This document shows positions 1 through 6,998 of a DNA stretch of 37,714 bases, one piece after another. Each line of letters begins with the position of its first letter. Position 1 is the first letter of the stretch. The stretch is from Curvibacter sp. GWA2_64_110 (GTDB lineage Bacteria > Pseudomonadota > Gammaproteobacteria > Burkholderiales > Burkholderiaceae_C), in the NCBI GenBank assembly GCA_001797315.1, contig MGPC01000040.1, forward strand, positions 1 through 37,714, read 5' to 3'. The notes under the pieces were generated by a model. The model did no database searches, was not told where the DNA came from, and saw nothing but the letters and a program-made list of their open reading frames with translations. Made by a program: the position numbers and the translations under genes.

Positions 1-2
1 TC

Positions 3-35
3 TACCGCATCCCCGACGAAGTGGGCCACATGTGA
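3..35 (+). CDS. paaB: PaaB, C-terminal end only
   Basis: The last ten codons and the TGA stop of a gene that begins before the window. The residues YRIPDEVGHM resemble the C-terminus of E. coli PaaB as I recall it (YTIPDGIEHM). PaaB is the small bridging subunit of the phenylacetyl-CoA 1,2-epoxidase complex PaaABCE. Its stop codon overlaps the paaC start (TGATG), as in translationally coupled paa operons. The call rests on this short tail plus the genes that follow. Confidence 0.8.
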   Translation, partial: YRIPDEVGHM

Positions 36-850
36 TGAAGGCCCCCGTCGACTACCTGCTGCAACTGGCCGACAGCGCGCTGATCCTCGGCCAGCGCAAC
101 GCCGAGTGGTGCGGCCACGCGCCGGTGCTGGAGGAAGACATGGCCATGGCCAACGTCAGCCTCGACCTGATCGGCCAGGCACGCCTGCTCTACCAGCATG
201 CGGCCACGCTGCTGAACGCGGCCGCCGGCGATGCCGCCGACGAGGTCACCGAAGATCGCCTGGCCTATTTCCGCGACGTGCCCGAGTTCCGCAACTACAC
301 CCTGCTGGAGCTGCCGCACTTTCCCAGCCGCACCGGCCTGCTGGCCCCCAGTGCCGCCGCAGAGCGCGACTTCGCCACCACCATCGTGCGCAACTTCCTC
401 TACAGCGCCTTCATGGCGCTGCTGTGGGAAGCGCTGCAGGACTCGAAGGACGACGAGCTGGCAGCGATTGCCGCCAAGTCGCTGAAGGAAACCCGCTACC
501 ACCTGCGCCACAGCCGTGACTGGCTGGTGCGCCTGGGTGACGGCAACGAGGAATCGCACCAGCGCATGCAGTCGGCACTGACCCATCTGATGCCCTACAC
601 GCAGGAGTTCTGGTTCGCCTCGGTGGCGGAAAGCGCTGCCGCCGCGCAAGGCACCGGCGTGCTGCCCACCACCCTGCAGGCCGATTGGGAAGCGCTGGTG
701 GACGATGCCTTGCAGGAGGCCACGTTGCAGCGCCCCGCCGCCGCCGGCTTTGTGACGCAAGGCAAGTGCGGCCGCCATTCCGAGCACCTGGACTACGTGC
801 TGGGCGAGATGCAGGGCCTGGCACGCCAGCACCCCGGAGCCAGCTGGTGA
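35..850 (+). CDS. paaC: Phenylacetyl-CoA epoxidase structural subunit PaaC
   Basis: 271 residues from ATG at 35; a GTG lies one codon upstream. PaaC is the ferritin-like, non-catalytic partner of PaaA in the ring 1,2-phenylacetyl-CoA epoxidase, acting in the cytoplasm in aerobic phenylacetate breakdown. The sequence shows the family pattern: an N-terminal helix with LADSALILGQRNAEWCGHAP, then DMAMANVSLDLIGQAR, and ETRYHLRHSRDWLVRLGDG in the middle. Length is slightly above the roughly 250 residues of E. coli PaaC. The start overlaps the paaB stop and the stop (TGA 848-850) overlaps the paaD GTG start, so the operon looks translationally coupled throughout. Confidence 0.95.
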   Translation: MKAPVDYLLQLADSALILGQRNAEWCGHAPVLEEDMAMANVSLDLIGQARLLYQHAATLLNAAAGDAADEVTEDRLAYFRDVPEFRNYTLLELPHFPSRTGLLAPSAAAERDFATTIVRNFLYSAFMALLWEALQDSKDDELAAIAAKSLKETRYHLRHSRDWLVRLGDGNEESHQRMQSALTHLMPYTQEFWFASVAESAAAAQGTGVLPTTLQADWEALVDDALQEATLQRPAAAGFVTQGKCGRHSEHLDYVLGEMQGLARQHPGASW

Positions 851-1386
851 ACCGGCAACAGATCGAGGCCTTGCTGGACGGGATTCCCGACCCGGAGATT
901 CCGGTGGTCAGCATCCGCGAACTCGGCATGCTGCGCGACATCCGCGTCAACGGCGACGAGGTCGAGATCGTCATCACCCCGACCTACAGCGGCTGCCCGG
1001 CGATGGAGCAGATCGAGAGCGACATCCGCACCGCGCTGGCCGCGCATCCGGTGCGCACCCGCATCACGCGCCAGCTGGCCCCGGCCTGGAGCACCGACTG
1101 GATCGGCCCGGAAGCGCGCGAGAAGCTGCGCCGCTACGGCATCGCGCCGCCGCAAGGTGCAGCCGCGACCGAACAGGTGATTCGCTTTGCGCCCCATATT
1201 GCTCCTAAAAAAGGAGCGGTCCGCGCAGATTTGACGGCGCCGGAAGGCAAAAATCATGCCATACCCTGCCCGCACTGCGGCTCCACCCACACATCGGAGA
1301 GTTCGCACTTCGGCTCCACTGCCTGCAAGTCACTGTGGCGCTGCCTGGACTGCCGCGAGCCGTTCGACTATTTCAAGCCTTACTGA
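847..1386 (+). CDS. paaD: PaaD, Fe-S maturation-type protein of the phenylacetate pathway
   Basis: 179 residues from a GTG at 847 overlapping the paaC stop; the family begins at this point (DGIPDPEIPVVSIRELGM). The N-terminal half is a MIP18/DUF59 domain with the TYSGCPA motif around residue 50. The C-terminal tail carries a four-cysteine cluster (CPHCG ... CLDC) ending EPFDYFKPY, typical of PaaD. PaaD is needed for epoxidase activity and is thought to help assemble the Fe-S cluster of PaaE. Oddity: residues about 117-137, between the two parts, are encoded by a dispersed repeat (1197-1256), which lengthens the linker by roughly 20 residues relative to E. coli PaaD as I recall it. Both conserved parts are intact, so the protein is probably functional. 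Confidence 0.94.
   Translation: MNRQQIEALLDGIPDPEIPVVSIRELGMLRDIRVNGDEVEIVITPTYSGCPAMEQIESDIRTALAAHPVRTRITRQLAPAWSTDWIGPEAREKLRRYGIAPPQGAAATEQVIRFAPHIAPKKGAVRADLTAPEGKNHAIPCPHCGSTHTSESSHFGSTACKSLWRCLDCREPFDYFKPY
1197..1256 (+). repeat. Hairpin/GCGCA dispersed repeat, copy 1 (inside paaD)
   Basis: A 6-bp stem GCTCCT/AGGAGC (1201-1217, AAAAA loop) is followed five bases later by GCGCA and then the shared downstream pattern GAC..G(C)...GG. It aligns without gaps to four other copies in this window. It is in frame within paaD and adds about 20 codons between the two conserved domains. Confidence 0.75.
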
Positions 1387-1396
1387 GCCGAGCACC

Positions 1397-2488
1397 ATGT
1401 CGACACCCCACTTCCACGAACTGTTCGTCAAGCAGATCACACCGCAGGCCGCCGGTGCGGTGGCCGTGACGCTGGCCATTCCGCCCGACTTGCGCGACCG
1501 CTACACCTTCCAGCCCGGCCAGTTCCTGACGCTGCGCGCCAGCATCCAGGGCGAGGCCGTGCGGCGCAGCTACTCGATCTGTAGCAGCACGCAGCAGTTC
1601 ACGCGCGCCCAGGAGATCGAGGTCGGCATCAAACCGGTGGACGGCGGTCTGTTTTCCAACTGGGCCGCCACGCAGCTGCAGACGGGTGACACGCTCGATG
1701 TCATGCCGCCCGACGGTCGCTTCACATCGCACCTGGCCACTGGCGCGGCGGTGCACCGCGTCGGTTTTGCCGCCGGCTCGGGCATCACGCCCCTGCTCTC
1801 GCTCATCGCCAGCACGCTGGAAGATGAACCCGCTTCGCGCTTCACGCTGGTCTACGGTAACCAGCGCGTCGACAGCATCCTGTTCAACGAGCGCCTGCAG
1901 GACCTGAAGGACCGCTACCCGGCGCGCCTGTCGCTGATCCACCTGCTGTCGCGCCAGGCGCAGGATGTGGCGCTGCTCAATGGCCGCATTGATGGCCCCA
2001 AGGTCACGGAGCTGGTGAGCACGCTGATTCCAGTCGACAGCATCGACGAAGCCTTCATCTGCGGTCCGGAGGGCATGATCGAGGCCACCGAGCAGGCCCT
2101 GCTGGCCGCCGGCCTGGACAAGGGCCGCATCCGTACTGAGCGCTTTGCCACCGCCGGCAGCCCCACCCCCGTGCGCACCGCAGCAGCGGCCGGCACGGGT
2201 GCGGCGGCGCCGATCGCGCTTGACGTGGTGGTGGACGGGAAGACCCACCACCTGGGCATGGGCACGCAGGACAAGCTGCTCGACGTGGCACTGGCCGCCG
2301 GCCTGGACCTGCCCTACTCGTGCAAGGGGGGGGTGTGCTGCACCTGCCGCGCCCGCGTGATCGAGGGCCGGGTCGAGATGGAGAAGAACTTCACGCTCGA
2401 ACCGTGGGAGATCGACAAGGGCTTCGTGCTGACCTGCCAGGCCCGCGCGCTCACGCCCAAGGTGGTGGTGAGCTACGACGAGCGCTGA
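1397..2488 (+). CDS. paaE: Phenylacetyl-CoA epoxidase reductase subunit PaaE
   Basis: 363 residues from ATG at 1397, ten bases after paaD. PaaE passes electrons from NADPH through FAD and a [2Fe-2S] cluster to the di-iron site of PaaA. Domain order is visible: an FAD-binding barrel with RRSYSICS (about 57-64), an NAD(P)-binding domain with GFAAGSGITPLLS (about 118-130) and FICGPEGM, and a C-terminal plant-type ferredoxin domain with CKGGVCCTC and a later cysteine in LTCQA that supply the four cluster ligands. A low-complexity alanine/glycine/threonine linker joins the reductase and ferredoxin parts. Last paa gene here; it converges on metF with nine bases between the stops and no obvious terminator hairpin. 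Confidence 0.96.
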   Translation: MSTPHFHELFVKQITPQAAGAVAVTLAIPPDLRDRYTFQPGQFLTLRASIQGEAVRRSYSICSSTQQFTRAQEIEVGIKPVDGGLFSNWAATQLQTGDTLDVMPPDGRFTSHLATGAAVHRVGFAAGSGITPLLSLIASTLEDEPASRFTLVYGNQRVDSILFNERLQDLKDRYPARLSLIHLLSRQAQDVALLNGRIDGPKVTELVSTLIPVDSIDEAFICGPEGMIEATEQALLAAGLDKGRIRTERFATAGSPTPVRTAAAAGTGAAAPIALDVVVDGKTHHLGMGTQDKLLDVALAAGLDLPYSCKGGVCCTCRARVIEGRVEMEKNFTLEPWEIDKGFVLTCQARALTPKVVVSYDER

Positions 2489-2497
2489 AGGAGCACG

Positions 2498-3337
2498 TCA
2501 GAGCCCGAGGCGCTGGCAGATGGCCAGCGTCGTGGCGCTCTGGTTCATGCTGTAGAAGTGCAGCGCCGGTGCACCGCCGGCACGCAGCTGTTCACACAAC
2601 TCACTCACCACGTCCAGACCGAAGGCCTTGATGGAGGCGGTGTCGTCACCGAAGCCCTGCAGGCGCAGACGGATCCAGCGCGGGATCTCGGCGCCGCAGG
2701 CGTCGGAAAAACGCATCAGCTGCGTCGAGCTGGTGATGGGCATGATGCCCGGCACCACCGGCACCGTCACGCCCAGCGCATCGGCCTCTTCGACAAAACG
2801 GAAGTAGGCATCGGCGTTGTAGAAATACTGCGTGATGGCCGAATCGGCGCCGGCTTTCACCTTGGTCACAAAAGCCTGCAGGTCGGCCGCCGGCGACTTG
2901 GCCTGCGGGTGCACTTCCGGGTAGGCCGCCACCTCGATGTGGAAGTCGTCGCCGGTCTCGGCACGGATGAAGGCCACCAGGTCGCTGGCGTACTGGAACT
3001 CGCCGCCCATGCCGTAGCCGCTGGGCAGGTCGCCGCGCAGCGTGACCAGGCGCTTGACGCCCATGGCCTTGAGCGTGGCCAGGTTCTCGCGCATGGTGGC
3101 GCGGGTGGCGCCGATGCAGGAGATGTGCGAGGCGGCGTCCATGCCTTCGGCCAGTATCTCGCGCACGGCGGCAAACGTGCCTTCCTGCGTCGAGCCGCCG
3201 GCACCGTAGGTCACCGAGCAGAACTCGGGCTTGAGCGCGTAGAGCTGCTGGCGCACGGCACGCAGTTTCTCCACGCCCTCGGGCGTCTTGGGCGGAAAGA
3301 ATTCAATGCTGAGGGGAAGTCGGGTCGGCGCGGTCAT
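2498..3337 (-). CDS. metF: 5,10-methylenetetrahydrofolate reductase
   Basis: 279 residues. Reduces 5,10-methylene-THF to 5-methyl-THF with FAD, supplying the methyl group for methionine synthesis. Family motifs are clear: IEFFPPKT near the start, SVTYGAGGS, a LRGDLP motif, AAYPEVHPQAKS, DSAITQYFYNAD, VPGIMPI and HFYSMNQS near the end. ATG at 3337 is preceded by AAGGAAGG. It follows the tlyA-type gene by 17 bases and is the last gene of the ahcY-tlyA-metF unit, so it is probably under the same SAH riboswitch. MetF beside AhcY fits the methyl cycle: one clears SAH to homocysteine, the other supplies methyl groups to remake methionine. Confidence 0.96.
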   Translation of the reverse strand: MTAPTRLPLSIEFFPPKTPEGVEKLRAVRQQLYALKPEFCSVTYGAGGSTQEGTFAAVREILAEGMDAASHISCIGATRATMRENLATLKAMGVKRLVTLRGDLPSGYGMGGEFQYASDLVAFIRAETGDDFHIEVAAYPEVHPQAKSPAADLQAFVTKVKAGADSAITQYFYNADAYFRFVEEADALGVTVPVVPGIMPITSSTQLMRFSDACGAEIPRWIRLRLQGFGDDTASIKAFGLDVVSELCEQLRAGGAPALHFYSMNQSATTLAICQRLGL

Positions 3338-3354
3338 GAGGGCCTTCCTTGGAT

Positions 3355-4113
3355 CTATTTGGTCGCGTGAATGAAAAACTCGCGGTTGCCGTCGCCGCCT
3401 TCGATGGGCGAGTCGAACCAGTCCCGCACCGTCAGGTCCAGGGCTTCGCAGGCATCGCGCAGGCGCTGCTCGATGAAGGGGTAGAGCGATTCGTCGCGCA
3501 CGATGCCGCCCTTGCCGACCTGGCCGGGTTGCAACTCGAACTGCGGCTTGACCAGCATCAGCAGGTGGCCGCCATCCTTCAACAGCGGCACGATGGCCGG
3601 CAGCACCAGCGTCTGAGAGATGAAGGACAGGTCGCCCACCAGCAGGTCGAAACCGGCCTCAAACAGCTCGTCGCCTTCGAGCGCATCGGCAATCGCCTCG
3701 GCGTCACGCGCATTGACCTTCTCGATGCACAGCACGCGCGGATCGGCGCGCAGGCTCGGGTGCAACTGGCCCTGTCCCACGTCCAGCCCCACCACACGCG
3801 CGGCACCCGCCTGCAGCAGGCAATCGGTAAAGCCGCCGGTGGACTGGCCGACATCCAGACACATCAGCCCCGACACCGGCAAGCCGATGTGCTTGAGCGC
3901 CGCTTCGAGCTTCAAGCCGCCGCGCGAGACGTAACGCGCTTCCGAATCGTCGAGCAGGCGAACCTGCGCCTCGTCTGGCACCTCGTCACCATTTTTGGCG
4001 ACGCGCTTCCACACCTCGCCCTGCAGCCACTCCACCCCATCCGCAATCAGGCGCTGGGCCTGGGAGCGGGTGCTGGCAAGGTGCCGATAAACGAGAAGTT
4101 GATCAATGCGCAT
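3355..4113 (-). CDS. tlyA: TlyA-family rRNA 2'-O-methyltransferase
   Basis: 252 residues. An N-terminal S4 RNA-binding domain (about 1-60, MRIDQLLVYRHLASTRSQAQ) is followed by an FtsJ-like Rossmann methyltransferase domain with SRGGLKLEAAL (63-73), the SAM-binding loop LDVGQSTGG (86-94), DLLVGDLSFIS and LVKPQFE. The family includes mycobacterial TlyA, which 2'-O-methylates rRNA cytidines and is often misnamed hemolysin; the substrate here is inferred. It lies between ahcY and metF. A SAM-using enzyme in an SAH-controlled operon makes sense because its by-product is SAH. A dispersed repeat (4145-4235) separates it from ahcY. Confidence 0.9.
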   Translation of the reverse strand: MRIDQLLVYRHLASTRSQAQRLIADGVEWLQGEVWKRVAKNGDEVPDEAQVRLLDDSEARYVSRGGLKLEAALKHIGLPVSGLMCLDVGQSTGGFTDCLLQAGAARVVGLDVGQGQLHPSLRADPRVLCIEKVNARDAEAIADALEGDELFEAGFDLLVGDLSFISQTLVLPAIVPLLKDGGHLLMLVKPQFELQPGQVGKGGIVRDESLYPFIEQRLRDACEALDLTVRDWFDSPIEGGDGNREFFIHATK

Positions 4114-4144
4114 AGATGAGGCTAGAAGTAGCGCCTAGCACGCC

Positions 4145-4235
4145 CACCCCCAGTCGGGAGACACCGCGGAACCGGCTCGGCCGGGCCGCTGGTGTCGCCC
4201 CCTTGAGGGGGAGGCGCCGCAGGCGCACGGGGGTG
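4145..4235. repeat. Second dispersed repeat family, copy A (3' of ahcY)
   Basis: Bounded by short inverted ends CACCCCC (4145-4151) and GGGGGTG (4229-4235), with an internal stem CCCCC-TTGA-GGGGG (4198-4211) and a shared core GGAACCGGCTC-GCCGGGCC-CTGG. It matches copy B at 23274-23373. It ends three bases before the ahcY stop codon position (4239), between ahcY and tlyA, so it would lie in the intercistronic mRNA. Confidence 0.75.
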
Positions 4236-4238
4236 CTA

Positions 4239-5558
4239 TCAATACCGATACGTGTCTTTCTTGTACGGGCCGGCCTTGTTCACGCCGATGTAGGCGGCCT
4301 GCTCGTCGCTCAGTTCGGTCAGCATGGCGCCGACCTTCTTCAGGTGCAGGCGCGCCACTTTTTCGTCCAGGTGCTTGGGCAGCACATAGACCTTGGCCAG
4401 CAGAATGATGCGTTTGGCCGGGTTCTTGCCCTTGGCCGGGAAGATCACGTGGTCCACCTGGGGCTTGATCTCTTCCCACTTGCATTTTTCCAGCGAGGCG
4501 ACGTCGATCTCGTTGTCGAAGTGACCGATGTTGCAGACGATGGCCTGGTCCTTCATGGCCGCCATGTGCTTGTAGGTGATGACGTTCTTGTTGCCGGTGG
4601 CCGACACGAAGATGTCGGCCTTGTCGGCCGCGTATTCCATGGTCACGACCTTGTAGCCTTCCATCGCGGCCTGCAGGGCGTTGATCGGGTCGATCTCGGT
4701 CACCCACACCTGGGCGCTCAGCGCGCGCAGGGCCTGGGCCGAGCCCTTGCCGACGTCGCCATAGCCGGCCACCACGGCGATCTTGCCGGCGACCATCACG
4801 TCGGTGGCGCGCTTGATGGCGTCCACCAGGGACTCACGGCAGCCGTACAGGTTGTCGAACTTGCTCTTGGTCACCGAGTCGTTGACGTTGATGGCGCGGA
4901 AGGCCAGCTCACCCTTGGCGGCCATTTCGCTCAGGCGCAGCACGCCGGTGGTGGTTTCTTCGGTCACGCCGATGATGTTCTTCAGGCGGCGGCTGTACCA
5001 GGTGGGGTCCACCTTGAGCTTGGCCTTGATGGCGTTGAACAGGCAGATCTCTTCTTCGCTGCTCGGCTTGGACAGGACCTTGATGTTCTTCTCGGCCTTG
5101 GCACCCAGGTGCATCAGCAGCGTGGCATCGCCGCCGTCGTCCAGAATCATGTTCGGGCCTTCGGTCTTGGAGCCTTTGGGTCCGAACTCGAAGATGCGGT
5201 GGGTGTAGTCCCAGTAGTCGGTCAGGTTCTCGCCCTTGTAGGCGAACACCGGGGTGCCCTTGGCCACCAGGGCAGCAGCGGCATGGTCCTGGGTGGAGAA
5301 GATGTTGCACGAAGCCCAGCGCACCTCGGCGCCCAGGGCCTGCAGGGTCTCGACCAGCACGCCGGTCTGGATCGTCATGTGCAGCGAACCGGTGATGCGA
5401 GCGCCCTTCAAGGGCTTGGACTTGGCGAACTCTTCGCGAATCGCCATCAGGCCGGGCATTTCGGTCTCGGCAATGTTCAGCTCTTTACGACCCCAGGGGG
5501 CCAGGCTCAGGTCGGCGATGGCGTAATCTTGGTTCTTTGCGGGCTTCAGCACACTCAT
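4239..5558 (-). CDS. ahcY: S-adenosylhomocysteine hydrolase
   Basis: 439 residues. Reversibly splits SAH into homocysteine and adenosine with bound NAD, removing the inhibitory product of SAM-dependent methylation. Motifs: [23 protein letters not shown], the NAD-binding [19 protein letters not shown], and the C-terminal tail ending [12 protein letters not shown] that completes the neighbouring subunit's NAD site. Length and sequence are typical. ATG at 5558 has GGAG seven bases upstream. The leader (5559-5727) carries an SAH riboswitch directly behind a TATAAT box. Followed by tlyA and metF. Upstream on the same strand is a nitronate monooxygenase-like gene, but the promoter and riboswitch lie between, so ahcY starts its own unit. 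Confidence 0.98.
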   Translation of the reverse strand: MSVLKPAKNQDYAIADLSLAPWGRKELNIAETEMPGLMAIREEFAKSKPLKGARITGSLHMTIQTGVLVETLQALGAEVRWASCNIFSTQDHAAAALVAKGTPVFAYKGENLTDYWDYTHRIFEFGPKGSKTEGPNMILDDGGDATLLMHLGAKAEKNIKVLSKPSSEEEICLFNAIKAKLKVDPTWYSRRLKNIIGVTEETTTGVLRLSEMAAKGELAFRAINVNDSVTKSKFDNLYGCRESLVDAIKRATDVMVAGKIAVVAGYGDVGKGSAQALRALSAQVWVTEIDPINALQAAMEGYKVVTMEYAADKADIFVSATGNKNVITYKHMAAMKDQAIVCNIGHFDNEIDVASLEKCKWEEIKPQVDHVIFPAKGKNPAKRIILLAKVYVLPKHLDEKVARLHLKKVGAMLTELSDEQAAYIGVNKAGPYKKDTYRY

Positions 5559-5636
5559 GGCTCACTCCAAAAGTAAATTTGAAAGACCACGGGTCGCGGG
5601 CGAATCAGGGGAAAGACTCACCGCACAGGTCCGTGG

Positions 5637-5727
5637 GTGAGCGCCGTTGATGCGGTGGAGGGGGCGGTGCCCTTCCACGGGTCCGAGCCTCGTTCAACGG
5701 GATGTGAACTGCAACGCTCCTCGGAAT
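5637..5727 (-). ncRNA. SAH riboswitch in the ahcY leader
   Basis: Read on the minus strand, the leader contains CCGAGGAGCG followed by TTGC (5724-5711), then AGGCTCGG, then AACGGCGCTCAC (5648-5637). These are the conserved blocks of the SAH riboswitch (Rfam SAH_riboswitch): CCGAG pairs with CTCGG to form P1, and GAGCG pairs with CGCTC to form the pseudoknot-like helix. Between them GTGGAAGGGC/GCCCCCTCCAC forms a variable hairpin. Known members raise ahcY expression when SAH builds up, and the place before ahcY fits exactly. Confidence 0.93.
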
Positions 5728-5733
5728 GCCGTG

Positions 5734-5739
5734 ATTATA
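5734..5739 (-). promoter_or_regulatory. -10 box of the ahcY promoter
   Basis: A perfect TATAAT on the minus strand. A start site about seven bases downstream would put the transcript start just before the first conserved riboswitch block, as expected for a riboswitch-led mRNA. No good -35 hexamer is seen at 16-18 bp. Confidence 0.7.
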
Positions 5740-5769
5740 CGGAGATGGCAGCTTGACTGCCTTGTCCGT

Positions 5770-6807
5770 TCAGCCGCCCGCCAGCTCGCGCGTCAGCTGC
5801 GCCGCCGGCACGGCACGGCAGCCGCTCACGTTCTGCCCTGCCCACAGCGGCGAGAAGTCGCTGCTGCCGGCCGCCTCGGCCTTGGCGCGCAGCGGCGCCA
5901 CCGCCGACGTGGCCAGCGGAAAGGCCGGCGCCACCGTGCTCAGCGGGCCCTGCTCGCGCATCAGGCGGGTCATGATGCCGCGCGCCGGCCGGCCGGTGTA
6001 CAGATTGGTCAGCGCCGTGTGGCGCGCGCCCTCGCTCTGCAGTGCCGTGCGATGGAGCGTGCTGGTGGTGGCTTCCGGGCACAGCAGGTAGGCGGTGCCC
6101 ACCTGCACCCCGGCGGCCCCCAGCGCCAGCGCGGCCCGCACCCCTGCCACATCGGTTATGCCGCCGGCCGCCACCACCGGCACGTGCACGGCGCGCACGA
6201 TCTGCGGCAACAGCGCGAAGGTGCCCATCTGCGTGCTGAGGTCGTCCGACAGGAACATGCCGCGGTGGCCGCCGGCCTCCAGCCCCTGCGCCACGATCAC
6301 CTCCGCCCCATGGGCCTCCAGCCAGCGCGCCTCCTCCACCGTGGTGGCCGACGAGATGACCTTGCCCCCCCAGGACCGCACCCGGGCCAGCAACGCTTCG
6401 CTCGGCAGGCCGAAGTGAAAACTCACCACCGGCGGCTTGAACGCCGCCAGCACGTCGGCGGTGGCGGCATCAAACGGCAGACGCCCCGGACCCGCGGGAA
6501 TCGCTGCCGAGTCAATGCCGAACTCGGCGTAATAGGGTGCCAGCGATTGCCGCCAGGCGACTTCCCGCGCCGGGTCGGCCAGCGGGGTGTGATGGCAGAA
6601 AAAGTTCACATTGAAGGGCTTGACCGTCTGCGCTCGAATCCTCGCCAGCTCCGTGCGCAGGGCCTCGGCGCCAAGCATGGCGCAAGGCAAGGAGCCCAGG
6701 CCGCCGGCATTGGACACGGCAATGGCCAATGCACTGTCCTGCACGCCGGCCATCGGCGCCTGAATGAGGGGCAACTCAATGCCCAGAACTTGCTGTAACA
6801 AACCCAT
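5770..6807 (-). CDS. Nitronate monooxygenase / 2-nitropropane dioxygenase-like flavoprotein
   Basis: 345 residues from ATG at 6807, with AGGAG about eight bases upstream. It is an FMN-binding TIM-barrel enzyme of the NPD/FabK-like superfamily. Visible: the N-terminal LPLIQAPMAG, SNAGGLGSLPCAML, NVNFFCHHTPL, VVSFHFGLP, VIVAQGLEAGGHRG, VVAAGGITDVAGVRAALALGAAGVQVGTAYL for phosphate binding, and a C-terminal SPLWAGQNVSGCRAVPA. Family members oxidise alkyl nitronates; the natural substrate cannot be read from sequence. It diverges from prfC (190-bp gap) and stands alone upstream of the ahcY promoter. Confidence 0.9.
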   Translation of the reverse strand: MGLLQQVLGIELPLIQAPMAGVQDSALAIAVSNAGGLGSLPCAMLGAEALRTELARIRAQTVKPFNVNFFCHHTPLADPAREVAWRQSLAPYYAEFGIDSAAIPAGPGRLPFDAATADVLAAFKPPVVSFHFGLPSEALLARVRSWGGKVISSATTVEEARWLEAHGAEVIVAQGLEAGGHRGMFLSDDLSTQMGTFALLPQIVRAVHVPVVAAGGITDVAGVRAALALGAAGVQVGTAYLLCPEATTSTLHRTALQSEGARHTALTNLYTGRPARGIMTRLMREQGPLSTVAPAFPLATSAVAPLRAKAEAAGSSDFSPLWAGQNVSGCRAVPAAQLTRELAGG

Positions 6808-6998
6808 GTCTGACTCCTGTCGGTGCGCTGATACGGTGTCGGCACGCAGCCCCACGCCCTGGCAGCACTGTAGCGGACTGGCCGGGTAAAATCGGGGCTT
6901 CGGCGCTGTCTGATCCGCGGCTTGCGGGCCAGGCTGGCACCCACCCACCCGTCTTTGCAGTGCGCCTGGCGCCTGCGGCCTCATCTTCTGGAACCGTC

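Noticed and set aside
4095-4136. Possible sixth hairpin/GCGCA repeat at the tlyA start
   Set aside because: A short TAGC-containing stem and GCGCA occur, but the spacing is wrong and GCGCA is simply the tlyA start codons.
4116-5576. Plus-strand open frame opposite ahcY
   Set aside because: Shadow of ahcY; same compositional signature and no domain.
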